The notes: generated by a model not told the origin, from the letters alone. A stretch of 64,000 nucleotides of DNA from Niallia taxi (GCF_032818155.1 NZ_CP102590.1:1-64000); one strand, 5' to 3'. Positions 26,153-36,118 are shown, counted from the stretch's first letter. Program-made: numbers and translations.

Positions 26153-26704
26153 ATGATGTTAGACGAAAGAATGGAAGATTATTTCGAGATAACTGTTAAG
26201 AGTATCCTTAAGTCATTATCAGAAGCAAATAACACAAATAACACGGAAATCTATTATTATGGATCAAAGGTTAAATATGGATTTAATTTAAACAAGGGTG
26301 CAACAGATAAAGAATTAAGAAACTTCGAAACTAAAATTGGCTATAAAATTCCGAGTGATTACAAGGAATTTCTTGAGTATACCAATGGATTAGAATTCCA
26401 AAATGATGATGCTAAAATTTTGGATATTAAGGAGATACTTGAATGTTACGAAATCTTTGATTATCCAAAGCATATGATAATTATCGCAACATCTTTAAGT
26501 TCACAGCTTCATATAGCAATTAATCTACTTTCCAGTGAAAATGATAATAATATTTACGTTGTTGATCCGATTGCTGATGATTACTTTATAAGTATAAAAA
26601 GTGATTTTACCGAGTTTTTGAATAGATTTTTATCTTGCTACGGCTCTGATTATTGGAATTGGGGTTTAGATACATCTGATAAGGTTTTAAAAATAGAGGA
26701 ATAA
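26153..26704 (+). CDS. SMI1/KNR4 (SUKH) family protein
   Basis: This 183-residue cytosolic protein carries an SMI1/KNR4 domain at about residues 55-160, with the core GATDKELRNFETKIGYKIP followed by SDYKEFLEYTNGLEF. SUKH-superfamily proteins often serve as immunity proteins against contact-dependent or polymorphic toxins, though some have other roles. No toxin gene is adjacent, so its role is open. The two ATG codons at 26153 and 26156 share one GGGAGG site; the second has the better spacing. A broken membrane-protein frame follows at once. Confidence 0.8.
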   Translation: MMLDERMEDYFEITVKSILKSLSEANNTNNTEIYYYGSKVKYGFNLNKGATDKELRNFETKIGYKIPSDYKEFLEYTNGLEFQNDDAKILDIKEILECYEIFDYPKHMIIIATSLSSQLHIAINLLSSENDNNIYVVDPIADDYFISIKSDFTEFLNRFLSCYGSDYWNWGLDTSDKVLKIEE

Positions 26705-26707
26705 GAA

Positions 26708-26930
26708 TTGAAATTAATTGGTATTCAAATCGCTGTTTTTGCCGGTAGTTTGTTATCTAGTTACAAGTGGTTCTGTACTTAGCGAGGCACTTTTACTTTA
26801 TTACTCACAGCTTAAACTTGCAGTTTTTCATATAATTCTTATTGTTTTTCTAGGGTGGAATTCTTGTAATATATACATTTTATTTTCGATTAATTGCAAT
26901 GTAATGTTTATCTATGTGAAACGCTTCTAA
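26708..26930 (+). pseudogene. Frameshifted small membrane protein remnant
   Basis: A TTG four bases behind the SMI1 stop opens MKLIGIQIAVFAGSLLSSYK and soon stops. A second frame, starting within it, continues with hydrophobic sequence (EALLLYYSQLKLAVFHIILI, then VFLGW). Together they look like one decayed two-to-three-helix membrane protein. The family is not known. Confidence 0.4.
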
Positions 26931-26984
26931 TAGTTAATTAATAATATGTTACTTAAAACATTAATTTATAAGGCAAGATAACAA

Positions 26985-27014
26985 TTGCAAACATAAACAA
27001 AGGAATCTTATAAT
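26985..27014 (+). promoter_or_regulatory. Candidate promoter of the MocR-type gene
   Basis: TTGCAA (26985-26990) and a perfect TATAAT (27009-27014) are 18 bp apart. The start codon at 27037 would follow the transcription start by about 15 nt. Confidence 0.5.
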
Positions 27015-27036
27015 GAACTAAAAAAAGGTGTTTATT

Positions 27037-28425
27037 ATGCCAATTAATTCGTTTGAAAATTACCATATGAGCTGGAAGCCAGTGATTAATAGAATAGATA
27101 AGCCAATTTATAAAGTGCTGGCACGCCAATTGGAAGAGGATATTGTAGAGGGGATTTTATTACCTGGAACTAAGCTTCCGCCTCAGCGCGAACTGGCTGA
27201 TTATCTGGATTTAAATGTGAGTACTATTTCCAAGGCTTTTAAAGTTTGTGAGATGAAGGGTTTGTTAAGTGCTTCTGTTGGAAGTGGAACTTTTGTTTCG
27301 TATGATGCGGTTTCAAATGCCTATTTACTTGAAGATACTAAGCCAACACACTTAATAGAAATGGGTGCGACAATACCAGATAATGATTCTTTTGAACCGC
27401 TCATACACCAGCTTAAAAATATGCTGCAGGAAGGGGATTATGAGAAGTTGTTTGGTTATGGCCGTGCAGGCGAAAGTATTTGGCAAAAGGATGCGGCGGT
27501 AAAGCTAATTCGTAGAGGTGGATTTGAAACAACAGTTGACCATATTTTATTTGCCAATGGGGGACAAAATGCCATTGCTGCCACCTTGGCGAGTCTGTGT
27601 AAGCCTGGTGATCGGATTGGTGTTGACGAACATACTTATCCTGGATTAAAGACGGTTGCAGCTATGTTAAGTGTGCAAATAGTGCCAATTAAATCAGAAA
27701 ACGATCAATTGAGCCCAACAGCATTTGAGGATGCCTGCAAAAATGAAAATATAAAAGGCGTATACATCATGCCCGATTATCATAATCCGATGGCTTCTAT
27801 AATGACTGTGGAGAATCGAAAGAGGATTGCGGCAGTTGCCAAGAGGTATAACCAGTTTGTTATGGAAGATGCATCATACCATCTGCTCAATCAAAGTCCA
27901 CTGCCAGCTGTTGCATCATTTGCACCAGAGCAGGTTATCTATATTGCAAGTTTGTCTAAATCCTTAGCACCAGGCTTACGTCTAGCGTATGTGTCAGTAC
28001 CGCTTCAGTATAAGGAGCTAATTTCTAAGGCACTTTATAATTTAAATATAACTGTTTCTCCTTTATTAGCAGAGCTGACAGCACGAATGATCGTGTCGAA
28101 TCAATTCGAAGGGTTAATTCAAGGGCATCAGTTGCAAAACAAACGCAGGAACGAACTGCTAGAACAATATTTATCAAACTATACATGTGGCGGTGATGAG
28201 ACAGGGATTTTTCGGTGGCTATTGCTACCCGGAAAGGTTACTGGTGCTGAATTTGAGGCATTAGCTGCCAAGCATGGGGTGCAGGTCTATGCGGCTGAAC
28301 GTTTTGTTGTTGGTAATAGCTGTCCAAAAAGGGCAGTGCGAGTCGCAGTATGTGCACCTAAAACAATTGAGGAGCTTGAACAAGGATTAATTATCTTAAA
28401 GAGATTATTGGAGAAGCATAGGTGA
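27037..28425 (+). CDS. MocR-type regulator (GntR HTH fused to aminotransferase domain)
   Basis: The ATG 6 nt behind AAAGGTG is chosen (462 residues); a GTG three codons earlier overlaps the ribosome site. Residues 15-80 form a GntR winged helix (LPPQRELADYLDLNVSTISKAF). Residues 110-460 form a class I aminotransferase fold with the PLP lysine in IYIASLSKSLAPGLRLAYV and the aspartate in YIMPDYHNPMAS. MocR regulators use PLP or its adducts as effector. A major facilitator gene lies next to it in the same direction, beyond a terminator; regulating it is a natural guess. Confidence 0.85.
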   Translation: MPINSFENYHMSWKPVINRIDKPIYKVLARQLEEDIVEGILLPGTKLPPQRELADYLDLNVSTISKAFKVCEMKGLLSASVGSGTFVSYDAVSNAYLLEDTKPTHLIEMGATIPDNDSFEPLIHQLKNMLQEGDYEKLFGYGRAGESIWQKDAAVKLIRRGGFETTVDHILFANGGQNAIAATLASLCKPGDRIGVDEHTYPGLKTVAAMLSVQIVPIKSENDQLSPTAFEDACKNENIKGVYIMPDYHNPMASIMTVENRKRIAAVAKRYNQFVMEDASYHLLNQSPLPAVASFAPEQVIYIASLSKSLAPGLRLAYVSVPLQYKELISKALYNLNITVSPLLAELTARMIVSNQFEGLIQGHQLQNKRRNELLEQYLSNYTCGGDETGIFRWLLLPGKVTGAEFEALAAKHGVQVYAAERFVVGNSCPKRAVRVAVCAPKTIEELEQGLIILKRLLEKHR

Positions 28426-28433
28426 ATTGTTCG

Positions 28434-28465
28434 CCATACAATTATGTTATTGTATGGTTTTTTTA
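28434..28465 (+). terminator. Rho-independent terminator
   Basis: A perfect 9-bp stem CCATACAAT/ATTGTATGG with a 6-nt loop is followed by seven T residues, directly behind the MocR-type gene. Confidence 0.85.
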
Positions 28466-28530
28466 TTGGTGTTATGATGACTTAAAATCTAGTTAAATAG
28501 CAGTACTTTAGCGAAAGGTAGGTTAGATAG

Positions 28531-29793
28531 GTGATGGAAGATTATTCAGATAGGATTCATAGTTATGGTAATGACTTAGAAAAAAGAAAATCTCTATACA
28601 AACGAACTTTATTTATTGTTAGTATCTCACAGGTCTTTGGTGGTGCAGGATTAGCAGCAGGTGTTACTGTTGGGGCACTGCTTGCACAGCAAATGCTTGG
28701 CACAGATGCTTATGCTGGTTTACCGTCTGCCTTGTTTACGTTAGGATCTGCAGGAGCTGCTTTATTTGTGGGGAGACTTTCTCAACGTTATGGCCGCCGT
28801 ATTGGTCTTACGACTGGGTTTATCATTGGTGGACTTGGAGCAATTGGGGTAATAATTTCTGCCATTATCAATAGTATTATCTTATTATTTATCTCACTGC
28901 TTATTTATGGAGCGGGAACAGCAACAAATTTACAGGCACGCTATGCAGGCACTGACTTAGCAACAAGTAAACAGCGGGCAACGGCAGTCAGTATGACGAT
29001 GGTTTTTACAACATTTGGAGCAGTAGCAGGTCCGAACCTAGTAAATGTTATGGGGAACCTTGCTAGTTCTATTGGTATCCCGTCCATTGCCGGTCCGTTC
29101 ATTTTAGCGGCAGCGGCATATATTTTGGCAGGGCTTGTTCTTTTCTTGCTTCTACGGCCAGATCCGTTAATTATTGCTAGAAATTTAGCAGCAACTAACG
29201 AAGTTAACAAGAGTGTATTAACAACATCTGAAAATACAGAAGACAAAAGAGGAATACTTGTTGGTGCAGCCATAATGGTAATGACGCAAATCGTAATGGT
29301 AGCAATCATGACAATGACACCTGTGCATATGAGTCATCATGGCCATGGACTTGGTGCTGTAGGTCTTGTCATTGGTTTTCATATTGGTGCCATGTATTTG
29401 CCTTCACTTATTACAGGTTTCCTTGTTGATAAGCTAGGGAGAGTTTTTATGGCTATTGCCTCTGGAATAACATTACTCCTCGCAGGCTTAACCTCTGCTT
29501 TTGCACCAGCAGATTCCATGCTTCTTCTAATAATTGCTCTGTCTTTACTTGGATTAGGCTGGAACTTTGGCTTAATAAGTGGAACTGCCCTCATAGTCGA
29601 TTCAACTGAAATGACGACTCGTGCAAAAAAACAAGGAACAGTTGATGTTCTAATTGCATTATCAGGAGCTGCTGGTGGTGCCTTATCCGGCATGATCGTT
29701 GCTGGCTCAAGTTATGCAACATTATCATTAATTGGCGGAGTTATATCCTTACTTCTAATTCCTGTAGTTATATGGGCTCGTGCAAAAAAATAA
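28531..29793 (+). CDS. Major facilitator superfamily transporter (12 TM)
   Basis: The GTG start is set by AAAGGTAGG 8 nt upstream; an ATG is the next codon. The 420-residue protein has about 12 transmembrane helices and the loop 2-3 motif A variant VGRLSQRYGRRIGLTTG (near residues 87-103). A histidine-rich stretch (PVHMSHHGHGLG) lies in the loop around residues 264-275, which may bind metal or only be structural. The substrate is unknown; drug or metabolite efflux is most common for this branch. It follows the MocR-type gene and ends at its own terminator. Confidence 0.8.
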   Translation: MMEDYSDRIHSYGNDLEKRKSLYKRTLFIVSISQVFGGAGLAAGVTVGALLAQQMLGTDAYAGLPSALFTLGSAGAALFVGRLSQRYGRRIGLTTGFIIGGLGAIGVIISAIINSIILLFISLLIYGAGTATNLQARYAGTDLATSKQRATAVSMTMVFTTFGAVAGPNLVNVMGNLASSIGIPSIAGPFILAAAAYILAGLVLFLLLRPDPLIIARNLAATNEVNKSVLTTSENTEDKRGILVGAAIMVMTQIVMVAIMTMTPVHMSHHGHGLGAVGLVIGFHIGAMYLPSLITGFLVDKLGRVFMAIASGITLLLAGLTSAFAPADSMLLLIIALSLLGLGWNFGLISGTALIVDSTEMTTRAKKQGTVDVLIALSGAAGGALSGMIVAGSSYATLSLIGGVISLLLIPVVIWARAKK

Positions 29794-29806
29794 CAGGATA
29801 ACAAGT

Positions 29807-29841
29807 ATGGTGAGTGCTCAATGAGAGCATTCGCCATTTTA
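29807..29841 (+). terminator. Rho-independent terminator
   Basis: A 13-bp stem with two G-U pairs (29807-29819 with 29825-29837, 5-nt loop) follows the MFS gene. The T tract is short (TTTAC). Confidence 0.65.
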
Positions 29842-29914
29842 CTTTCTATTCAAAGTATGAAAACTCATGTGACAAAACAGTTTGGTTTTTTAGAAAATAA
29901 CGAATTGCAAAATC

Positions 29915-31129
29915 CTACTTTTTAATAGAGTCTTTAATGGTTAATACAAAACTAACACAAGGAAGCAAAACGCTCATGGCAAACCTTCGTATGAAAGTGT
30001 TTTTAAAACGACGTTGCCAAAATAATGGCGGGCGAGCTTCTGCCACAGCCTTTGGTGCATATTTCAGCATGTCAGCTTGATATGCTTGCAATGCTAAAGC
30101 CGAATCATCATGCTTCACCAGCTTTTCTGCCAAGTTAACTGCGTCCAGTATGGAAGTGCTTGCACCAAGCCCGCTAGTTGGCGGCATAGGATGAATAGCA
30201 TCTCCTATTAGTGTTATTTTACTGTGCTTCCACCAGGTAAGATTGCTAGGATACCAAAATGGAAAAGCAGCTGTCCTGCCTTTTTCAGAGTTATTGATAA
30301 GCTCTAGAAAGCTCTCGTCCCAGTGTCTAATTAGCTGGTATGCTTCTTTTTCAAGTTGATCAGAGGTTAATTTTCTGAAGCTTTTACGAAGCGTTTTATC
30401 TGTTGCTGCCACAGACCAAACAATATATGGGGCCTCCAAGATATCCAAGCCTGCTATTAATTCATTATTTGTTTTTGGTGCATGAACAGTTATAAACATG
30501 CCAATACCTTTTGGACCAACAGCGAAACCAGGTCCTTTAAAAAAATCCTTGTTAATAGTTAATCTTAACTGGGGAGTTAGCAATGACCTACCGGCAATCC
30601 CCATCACTCCTGCAAATTTTGCTGTTGAGCGACCAAGGAGTTGTTTGGCTACTGCTGAATGCACACCGTCTGCACCTACTAAAATATCAACCCTTTCACT
30701 TTGGGCGTTTGAAAAATGAAGGGTAATGCCAGACTCCTCTTCTTTGTAATGAGTGTATTGTGTATCCCAACGAATTACCTTTTCCAAGTCTATTGCTAAT
30801 ATTTTTCGTAAAGGAATTCTTCCGATCATAAGAAGATCTTCCTCATCTGTTTGACGAAAGCTAAGCTTTGTTTTTCCATGATGATTTAATATCGAAAATT
30901 GTTGGAATGATTCAGGACCAGTACCACTTAGTTTTAATAATTTTTCAATATTTTCAGGAAGATGTTTGCGAATTGATGCTAAAGCATCTTCACTTAAATG
31001 CAGACGGTAGCCACCGGTTTCTTCAGCAGATAGGTCGCGATCAAAGACGATAACTTCGATATTTTGTGCAAGAAGCGCTTGAGCCAACGTTAGTCCACCA
31101 ATACCAGCACCAATTATACCAACTCTCAT
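29915..31129 (-). CDS. FAD-dependent monooxygenase (PHBH fold)
   Basis: The ATG 7 nt behind GGAGG is chosen (404 residues). The N-terminal FAD motif is VGIIGAGIGGLTLAQAL, the DG motif is ILVGADGVHSAVAKQLL, and the GD motif is ITLIGDAIHPMPPTSGLGAS; all three are intact. This group A flavin monooxygenase family hydroxylates aromatic or polycyclic compounds, including antibiotics (TetX-like enzymes belong here). The C-terminal 25 residues are hydrophobic (FAMSVLLPCVSFVLTI), so it may touch the membrane. It is a single gene on the minus strand and its substrate is unknown. Confidence 0.85.
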   Translation of the reverse strand: MRVGIIGAGIGGLTLAQALLAQNIEVIVFDRDLSAEETGGYRLHLSEDALASIRKHLPENIEKLLKLSGTGPESFQQFSILNHHGKTKLSFRQTDEEDLLMIGRIPLRKILAIDLEKVIRWDTQYTHYKEEESGITLHFSNAQSERVDILVGADGVHSAVAKQLLGRSTAKFAGVMGIAGRSLLTPQLRLTINKDFFKGPGFAVGPKGIGMFITVHAPKTNNELIAGLDILEAPYIVWSVAATDKTLRKSFRKLTSDQLEKEAYQLIRHWDESFLELINNSEKGRTAAFPFWYPSNLTWWKHSKITLIGDAIHPMPPTSGLGASTSILDAVNLAEKLVKHDDSALALQAYQADMLKYAPKAVAEARPPLFWQRRFKNTFIRRFAMSVLLPCVSFVLTIKDSIKK

Positions 31130-31445
31130 ACACAATCCTCCATCATTAACTAGTTTTTTCGACTGTTTATCATATGCGAATTCACCGGAACATTATAACA
31201 CCAACATAATTGTTAACTGAATGAAGGGATGATTAGCAGATATAATTGGTCGGTTAGAAGGAAGTTATTTTACTTTTTATGGATAATGTTTGAATAATGC
31301 TTATGTATTAAATTGAATATGAGTAAATAGTAGGGTAATATAGTGATATAAAAGTACTGGTTATAAGGTATATATTTACAGAAGACTGCGATTTCTAATA
31401 TTTGTTATAATTATTCTGTTAATTTGAATTTTTGGATGGTGGAAC
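31130..31445 (+). other. Divergent intergenic region, nothing clear
   Basis: This AT-rich region separates the minus-strand monooxygenase and the plus-strand diguanylate cyclase. It must hold both promoters. I see no strong -35/-10 pair, repeat or hairpin that I can support. Confidence 0.4.
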
Positions 31446-32702
31446 ATGGATGAGCACATGAACGATAAAGACCGGACAAACGAAGAAAGATTTCGGTTGT
31501 TAGTAGAGCATGTCAGTGATTGGATATGGGAAGTAGATGAAAATGGTATATATACGTATGCTAGTCCTCAAATTAAGGATATATTAGGGTATTCTCCAGC
31601 AGAGGTTATCGGAAAAACACCATTTCATTTGATGGAGCCTTTGGAAGGAAAACGTATTGCGCCAATTTTTGAGTACCATGTTGCCAATAAGCTGCCTATT
31701 AAAAGCTTAGAAAATATTAATCTTCATCGTGATGGCCATGAAGTAATATTAGAAACGAGTGGTTCTCCCATTATTAACGCGGATGGAAAATGTATTGGCT
31801 ATAGAGGCATAGATAGAGACATTACTTTAAGAAAACAGCAAGAGCGCAGACAGCAGCAGCTCTTAGATATTATAGAAGCCTCTCCAGACTTTATTGCAAC
31901 ATTAGACACTGCCGGAAATAGTTTGTATTATAATCCAGCTGCACGTAAAATGCTTGGTATTAATCAAAAGGAAATCACTGGCGATAAAGTAACACAAAAA
32001 TGGATTACAGACAAAATCAAAACAGTGGGTATTCCAACTGCAATAGAAAAAGGCCATTGGAAGGGGGAAACGACAATCTTTAAGGAAGATGGCGCAAAAA
32101 TCCCAGTTTCTCAAATGATCGTGGCACATAAATCTGAAAATGGTGATGTTGAGTTTCTATCTACGATTGCTCACGATATATCAGAAAGAAAAGAGCTTGA
32201 AAAGGTAGTGTATTATCAAGCACATTATGACCCCTTAACAAATTTGCCAAACAGGAGATTTCTTCACAATAAATTGTCGAAATTGATTGAAAACCAAACA
32301 CAGCACAAAGTTGCAGTGTTGTTTATGGACTTAGATAATTTTAAGGAAATCAATGATAATCTTGGTCATGAAATCGGAGATAAATTACTCAAAATGACAG
32401 CGGATCGTCTAAAAAGCGGTGTGAGAGAAGTAGACTTTGTTTGCCGATATGGCGGAGATGAGTTTATATTAATGCTGGAAAATATCCAATCTAATATAGA
32501 AGTGGAAGAAAGGGCAGAGCGGATTATAGAAGCATTCCAGGAGCCATTTCAATTTGACGGATTTTCATGGAAGATAAGCGGAAGTATAGGTATAAGTATC
32601 TTTCCAGATGATGGAGCCGATTTAGCGGCATTAATACAAAAAGCAGATAATGCGATGTATCAAATAAAACGAACCGGTAAAAATAATTTTTTAAGAGAAT
32701 AG
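31446..32702 (+). CDS. PAS-PAS-GGDEF diguanylate cyclase
   Basis: This 418-residue cytosolic protein has two PAS domains (about residues 12-128 and 135-250; LVEHVSDWIWEVDENGIYTYAS starts the first) and a C-terminal GGDEF domain (255-418). The active-site sequence is GGDEF (CRYGGDEFILML) and an RxxD inhibitory site (REVD) lies exactly five residues before it. It should make cyclic di-GMP from two GTP under PAS control and be feedback-inhibited. No membrane segment is seen. The ribosome site is GGTGG. It is a single-gene unit ending in a hairpin. Confidence 0.9.
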   Translation: MDEHMNDKDRTNEERFRLLVEHVSDWIWEVDENGIYTYASPQIKDILGYSPAEVIGKTPFHLMEPLEGKRIAPIFEYHVANKLPIKSLENINLHRDGHEVILETSGSPIINADGKCIGYRGIDRDITLRKQQERRQQQLLDIIEASPDFIATLDTAGNSLYYNPAARKMLGINQKEITGDKVTQKWITDKIKTVGIPTAIEKGHWKGETTIFKEDGAKIPVSQMIVAHKSENGDVEFLSTIAHDISERKELEKVVYYQAHYDPLTNLPNRRFLHNKLSKLIENQTQHKVAVLFMDLDNFKEINDNLGHEIGDKLLKMTADRLKSGVREVDFVCRYGGDEFILMLENIQSNIEVEERAERIIEAFQEPFQFDGFSWKISGSIGISIFPDDGADLAALIQKADNAMYQIKRTGKNNFLRE

Positions 32703-32706
32703 AAAT

Positions 32707-32741
32707 GGGGGCTTCCTTTTAATAGGAGAGCTCCTTTTTAT
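32707..32741 (+). terminator. Hairpin terminator behind the diguanylate cyclase
   Basis: A GC-rich stem with one bulge (around GGGCTTCCT and AGGAGAGCTC) is followed by five T residues. The exact pairing has alternatives. Confidence 0.5.
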
Positions 32742-32984
32742 GTATTGAGTAGTTCAATTTGTCGTAACCAAGGTAAGTAGTATTAGCAATTTGGCATCTG
32801 AAAAGTATCCGTTTTAAAATAATAGAATATAACTTTTGTTAAATTGTGGAACCTTTTTGATGTTGATTCGTAATGTAAATAGGGTAAGTATTTATGCAGA
32901 GAAAAAAGGAATTATTTTGTACATAATTTATTGCTAATTATCTTCTGTATAGCTAGATTACTTACTTAAGATAGGAAGGATGAT

Positions 32985-33227
32985 ATGACTAAAAAAAGCT
33001 TGCTAATAAATATAATTGGGTGGATTTATATAACAGTTTTAACGGTCCTATACTATGCGGAAGAGTATCCATATTTAACGAGTGGTCTAAGTGGATTTAT
33101 CATCTTCATGATTGGTTTATGCATGGTTATGTATAGTCCAAAGTTTGAAGCGGATTTTAGGAACTTGTTAAAAAAAAACCTGAAACACGTAAGCATAAGT
33201 AAAAAAAGACTTAGAGATAAAAAGTAA
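32985..33227 (+). CDS. Small two-helix membrane protein (80 residues)
   Basis: An AGGAAGG ribosome site precedes the ATG. Two hydrophobic segments (residues 5-24 and 36-51) are joined by a short acidic loop (YYAEEYPYLTSG), followed by a strongly basic tail (KKNLKHVSISKKRLRDKK). I do not recognise the family. It lies 52 bp upstream of a DUF4181-like membrane gene in the same direction, and the two are probably co-transcribed. Confidence 0.6.
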   Translation: MTKKSLLINIIGWIYITVLTVLYYAEEYPYLTSGLSGFIIFMIGLCMVMYSPKFEADFRNLLKKNLKHVSISKKRLRDKK

Positions 33228-33279
33228 TGTATTTAACTAATTACAACAATAGAATTAGACGTATAGGGGGGGCGTGGAT

Positions 33280-33702
33280 ATGTATGGTTTAAGTTTGTCT
33301 TTTGGACTGAAATTGCTATTATTAATTGTTCTTTTTTTATTAATAATATTTTTGTTTAATTATATTATGAGTAAAACATTAAAGGCAGATAGGAGAAAGT
33401 TATTTTCTGATAACCACATCAATGAAAAACATAAAATGATAGATTGGACACTAAGGATTATTACAATAGTTTGTCTACTTTTAATATTCCCTTTTAACAT
33501 GGATGAAACGAAAAGCTATTGGTTTCTACAGCCGTGGATCATATTGAGCCTTTTTCTGTTTGTTTCTGAAATAGTAAGGGCTGTTGTGGAAAGGAAATAT
33601 GCCGAAAACCCCAATGCTTATAAATTAACACTTAGTCAATTGATTTTTGTCATCATAATGGCTTTTACTTTATTCAAGACAGATTTTTGGGGATTATTAT
33701 AG
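33280..33702 (+). CDS. DUF4181-like membrane protein
   Basis: The ATG at 33280 is chosen because the G-rich ribosome site (33265-33272) is too close to the in-frame GTG at 33274; this gives 140 residues. Four hydrophobic helices are visible. The pattern of a basic cytoplasmic loop (MSKTLKADRRKLFSDNHINE), followed by HKMIDWTLRI and a C-terminal FTLFKTDFWG, is that of the DUF4181 family of Bacillaceae membrane proteins, named from memory. No function is known. It follows the 80-residue membrane protein. Confidence 0.65.
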   Translation: MYGLSLSFGLKLLLLIVLFLLIIFLFNYIMSKTLKADRRKLFSDNHINEKHKMIDWTLRIITIVCLLLIFPFNMDETKSYWFLQPWIILSLFLFVSEIVRAVVERKYAENPNAYKLTLSQLIFVIIMAFTLFKTDFWGLL

Positions 33703-33956
33703 GCTATTAAGAAAAGCTGTTAAGTAATGGAGGATGGAAAGAAATTGATTACTGCTTTGACTTTCAAAAATTGAATGGATAACCAGCAACTGAATTGGTG
33801 TTAACTGGAATGCAATGCTAATTGGAACTGAAGTTGAACCTTATGATTTGTTTAAGGAAGTGCCGAAGCGTAAGAAGGATAGGTGTTTCCTATTTATTGT
33901 CTATTTCTGGGGATACATAAACTATATACTAAGACATTAATATGTAAGACTAATTT

Positions 33957-33999
33957 AAACCAAACTATTATCGACTATTGATTTATGGTTTGGTTTTTT
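33957..33999 (+). terminator. Hairpin terminator
   Basis: AAACCAAAC (33957-33965) pairs with GTTTGGTTT (33988-33996) over a 22-nt loop, followed by further T. It is the only clear terminator after the DUF4181 gene. The rest of 33703-34271 holds no gene; its second half contains a repeat fragment listed separately. Confidence 0.6.
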
Positions 34000-34099
34000 G
34001 TATTAAAAAATAATTAAAAATCTTAGTGAAAAGGAGCGGGGGACATACAACTACAAAGGGAAAAAGAGGAAAGGCTGAGACCTCGCAGGATAAGACAAG

Positions 34100-34185
34100 G
34101 ATGCTCAACTTCCTCCCCAGGGAAAGCTAGTGTATGTGAGCGCAATGAAACGAACAAATTCTAAAGCAATATTCTTTTTATAATC
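34100..34185 (+). repeat. Fragment of a dispersed degenerate repeat
   Basis: CTCAACTTCCTCCCCAG (34104-34120) recurs in inverted orientation at 57204-57220. GCGCAATGAAACGAAC (34140-34155) recurs at 15691-15706, with further similarity in the following 25 nt (ATATTCT). The three loci share parts of one non-coding element. Confidence 0.5.
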
Positions 34186-34271
34186 CTAACCCATTGTTAT
34201 GAAATTTGATAATATTTTATATTATTATGTGTAGCTAGGTTATATATTGTTTTGCTCATCCCTTCCCACGC

Positions 34272-35162
34272 TTATTTATTTACCGATGCCTCATAAATAC
34301 CCTTAATTGACTTAGCTAACATTGAGTCAAATTCCTCATTACTTTGGCTGAAAGTTAATCCTTCTGCTAAGGCACGAGAGAAACTAGCGATTAGGCCTTG
34401 ATTTAATGCTAGCTTTTGATTTGCATCCATTTGTGAATATCCCCCTGATAATGCAACAATTCTTATTACATGGGGATCTTTAAGTATGTCACTATAAAAA
34501 TTGGTAACAGATGGGATGGATACTTTTAGGATAACTTTTTCATTTTCTCCAAGAGTAGATAGCTTAGTAAGTAGCTCTTCCTTTAATATCTTCTCAATGG
34601 CTTCTTTATCTGCACTATTTATATCTACCTCAGGCTCAATAATTGGAACTAGTCCCATTTCGATGATTTGTTTACCAACCTCAAACTGTTGATCAACAAC
34701 CTTTTTTATTCCGTTACTATTAGCTTCCTTAATAACGGAACGCATTTTTGTCCCAAAAATATTTCGATCAACGGCACGTTTAAGTAAATCATTTAGATTT
34801 GACATTGGCTTCATTAGTTGAACTCCATCACTTAAATCGGCTAATCCCTTATCAACTTTTAGGAAAGGGACAATCCCCTTTTGCATCCAAAGATAATCAG
34901 CAGTGTATTCTCCATCAATTTTCCGGTCCATCGTGTTTTCAAATAAGATGGCGCCTAAAATATATTCAGCGTTAAAGGCGGAACTTTTGATAATACGAGT
35001 TCGCATCTCATGTACTAATACATACATTTCTTCTTCATTTGCATAGCTGTTTTCCTTAACTCCATACTGTAATAAAGCTTTAGGGGTACTTCCACCACTT
35101 TGATCCAAAGCAGCTATAAACCCTTTACCTGTGCGCATTCTTTCTAATTGTTTTAAATTCAT
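34272..35162 (-). CDS. Fructose-bisphosphate aldolase, class I
   Basis: The ATG behind AAGGAGG gives 296 residues, the usual length of the bacterial class I enzyme known from staphylococci. The N-terminus [22 protein letters not shown] holds the conserved aspartate. VILKVSIPS near residues 210-218 holds the Schiff-base lysine, and [15 protein letters not shown] ALSGGYSQ lies near 260. It cleaves fructose 1,6-bisphosphate to the triose phosphates without metal. Bacillaceae usually also have a class II enzyme, so this is probably an accessory or gluconeogenic aldolase. It is monocistronic. Confidence 0.9.
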   Translation of the reverse strand: MNLKQLERMRTGKGFIAALDQSGGSTPKALLQYGVKENSYANEEEMYVLVHEMRTRIIKSSAFNAEYILGAILFENTMDRKIDGEYTADYLWMQKGIVPFLKVDKGLADLSDGVQLMKPMSNLNDLLKRAVDRNIFGTKMRSVIKEANSNGIKKVVDQQFEVGKQIIEMGLVPIIEPEVDINSADKEAIEKILKEELLTKLSTLGENEKVILKVSIPSVTNFYSDILKDPHVIRIVALSGGYSQMDANQKLALNQGLIASFSRALAEGLTFSQSNEEFDSMLAKSIKGIYEASVNK

Positions 35163-35422
35163 GATTATTCCTCCTTGTTTAAATAGAATGACTACAGAAA
35201 CTGGCATTAATTAAAGTTTAACTAACTAGAGTTTTGAACCAGCATTATTCTTTATAATTTACCCATTATTTAGTGCATAAATCCTTTTAGGAGGATGTAA
35301 AAGGGTACCTGAACTTATTTTGAACAAATAACTCTGTTTACCTTATGTTGTTGCCTCAAATAATTGATATAATATAAAAAATTGATAGAATTTAACTTAA
35401 TAGAGAAGAGGTCTTTGAAGTA

Positions 35423-35917
35423 ATGGTTTCATTAAGAAATGTGCAAACTAACGACTTAAACCAGTTGTTAGCAATTGAAAATGAAGGTTTCTCAAAGGAA
35501 GAGGCTGCCACGAAGGAAGCTTTTGTGGAAAGAATTCAACTTATCTCAGATACCTTCATTGTTGCTGAAGATGGGGGAGTGATTATGGGATACATTAATG
35601 GTCCGATAATTAATGAACCATATATCACGGATGATCTTTTTGAACAAATTAAAGAAAATCCGAAAAGTGGAGGCTATCAGAGCGTTTTAGGACTGGCTGT
35701 ATCAAAGCATGCTAGAAACCTGGGAATCGCAAAGATGCTTATAAGTACGCTGGAGGAGCTTGTTGAAGAAAATGAAAGAGAAGGAATCACACTAACATGC
35801 AAACTAGAGCTAGTTGGTTTTTATGAAAGGTTTGGATTTAGTAACCATGGCCTGTCTGCTTCCCAACACGGAGGTATTAGCTGGTATAACATGGTGAAAG
35901 AAAGAAGCAAGAGGTAA
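35423..35917 (+). CDS. GNAT family N-acetyltransferase
   Basis: This 164-residue protein has the GNAT fold: motif A with LGLAVSKHARNLGIAKMLISTLEEL near residues 92-116 (R/Q-x-x-G-x-A variant RNLGIA) and the late motif FYERFGFSNHGLS. It transfers an acetyl group from acetyl-CoA; the acceptor is unknown. The layout recalls AANAT-like acetyltransferases. An AGAGGTC-like ribosome site precedes the ATG. It is a single gene, divergent from the aldolase, with its own terminator. Confidence 0.8.
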   Translation: MVSLRNVQTNDLNQLLAIENEGFSKEEAATKEAFVERIQLISDTFIVAEDGGVIMGYINGPIINEPYITDDLFEQIKENPKSGGYQSVLGLAVSKHARNLGIAKMLISTLEELVEENEREGITLTCKLELVGFYERFGFSNHGLSASQHGGISWYNMVKERSKR

Positions 35918-35984
35918 AAAGAGCTGAATCTTTCCGGTAGTAAGATAAGAAAGCTTTGAACAATAATATAATAAGCAATGGAAA

Positions 35985-36011
35985 GAAAACAGGCTTAAGA
36001 TCTGTTTTTTT
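35985..36011 (+). terminator. Rho-independent terminator
   Basis: AAAACAG (35986-35992) pairs with CTGTTTT (36002-36008) over a 9-nt loop and the T run continues. Confidence 0.65.
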
Positions 36012-36118
36012 TTCTGGTTTTTGGGAAAGAGTGAAGGTCCTTACTATTCTACAGACTTTTGGAAAAAATGATAGAATAGAATTCGGAATATTAAATTTTT
36101 AATAAAGGGGCAACTATC

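Noticed and set aside
28941..29309. 122-codon open frame on the minus strand
   Set aside because: It is antisense to the MFS transporter, without ribosome site or recognisable product.
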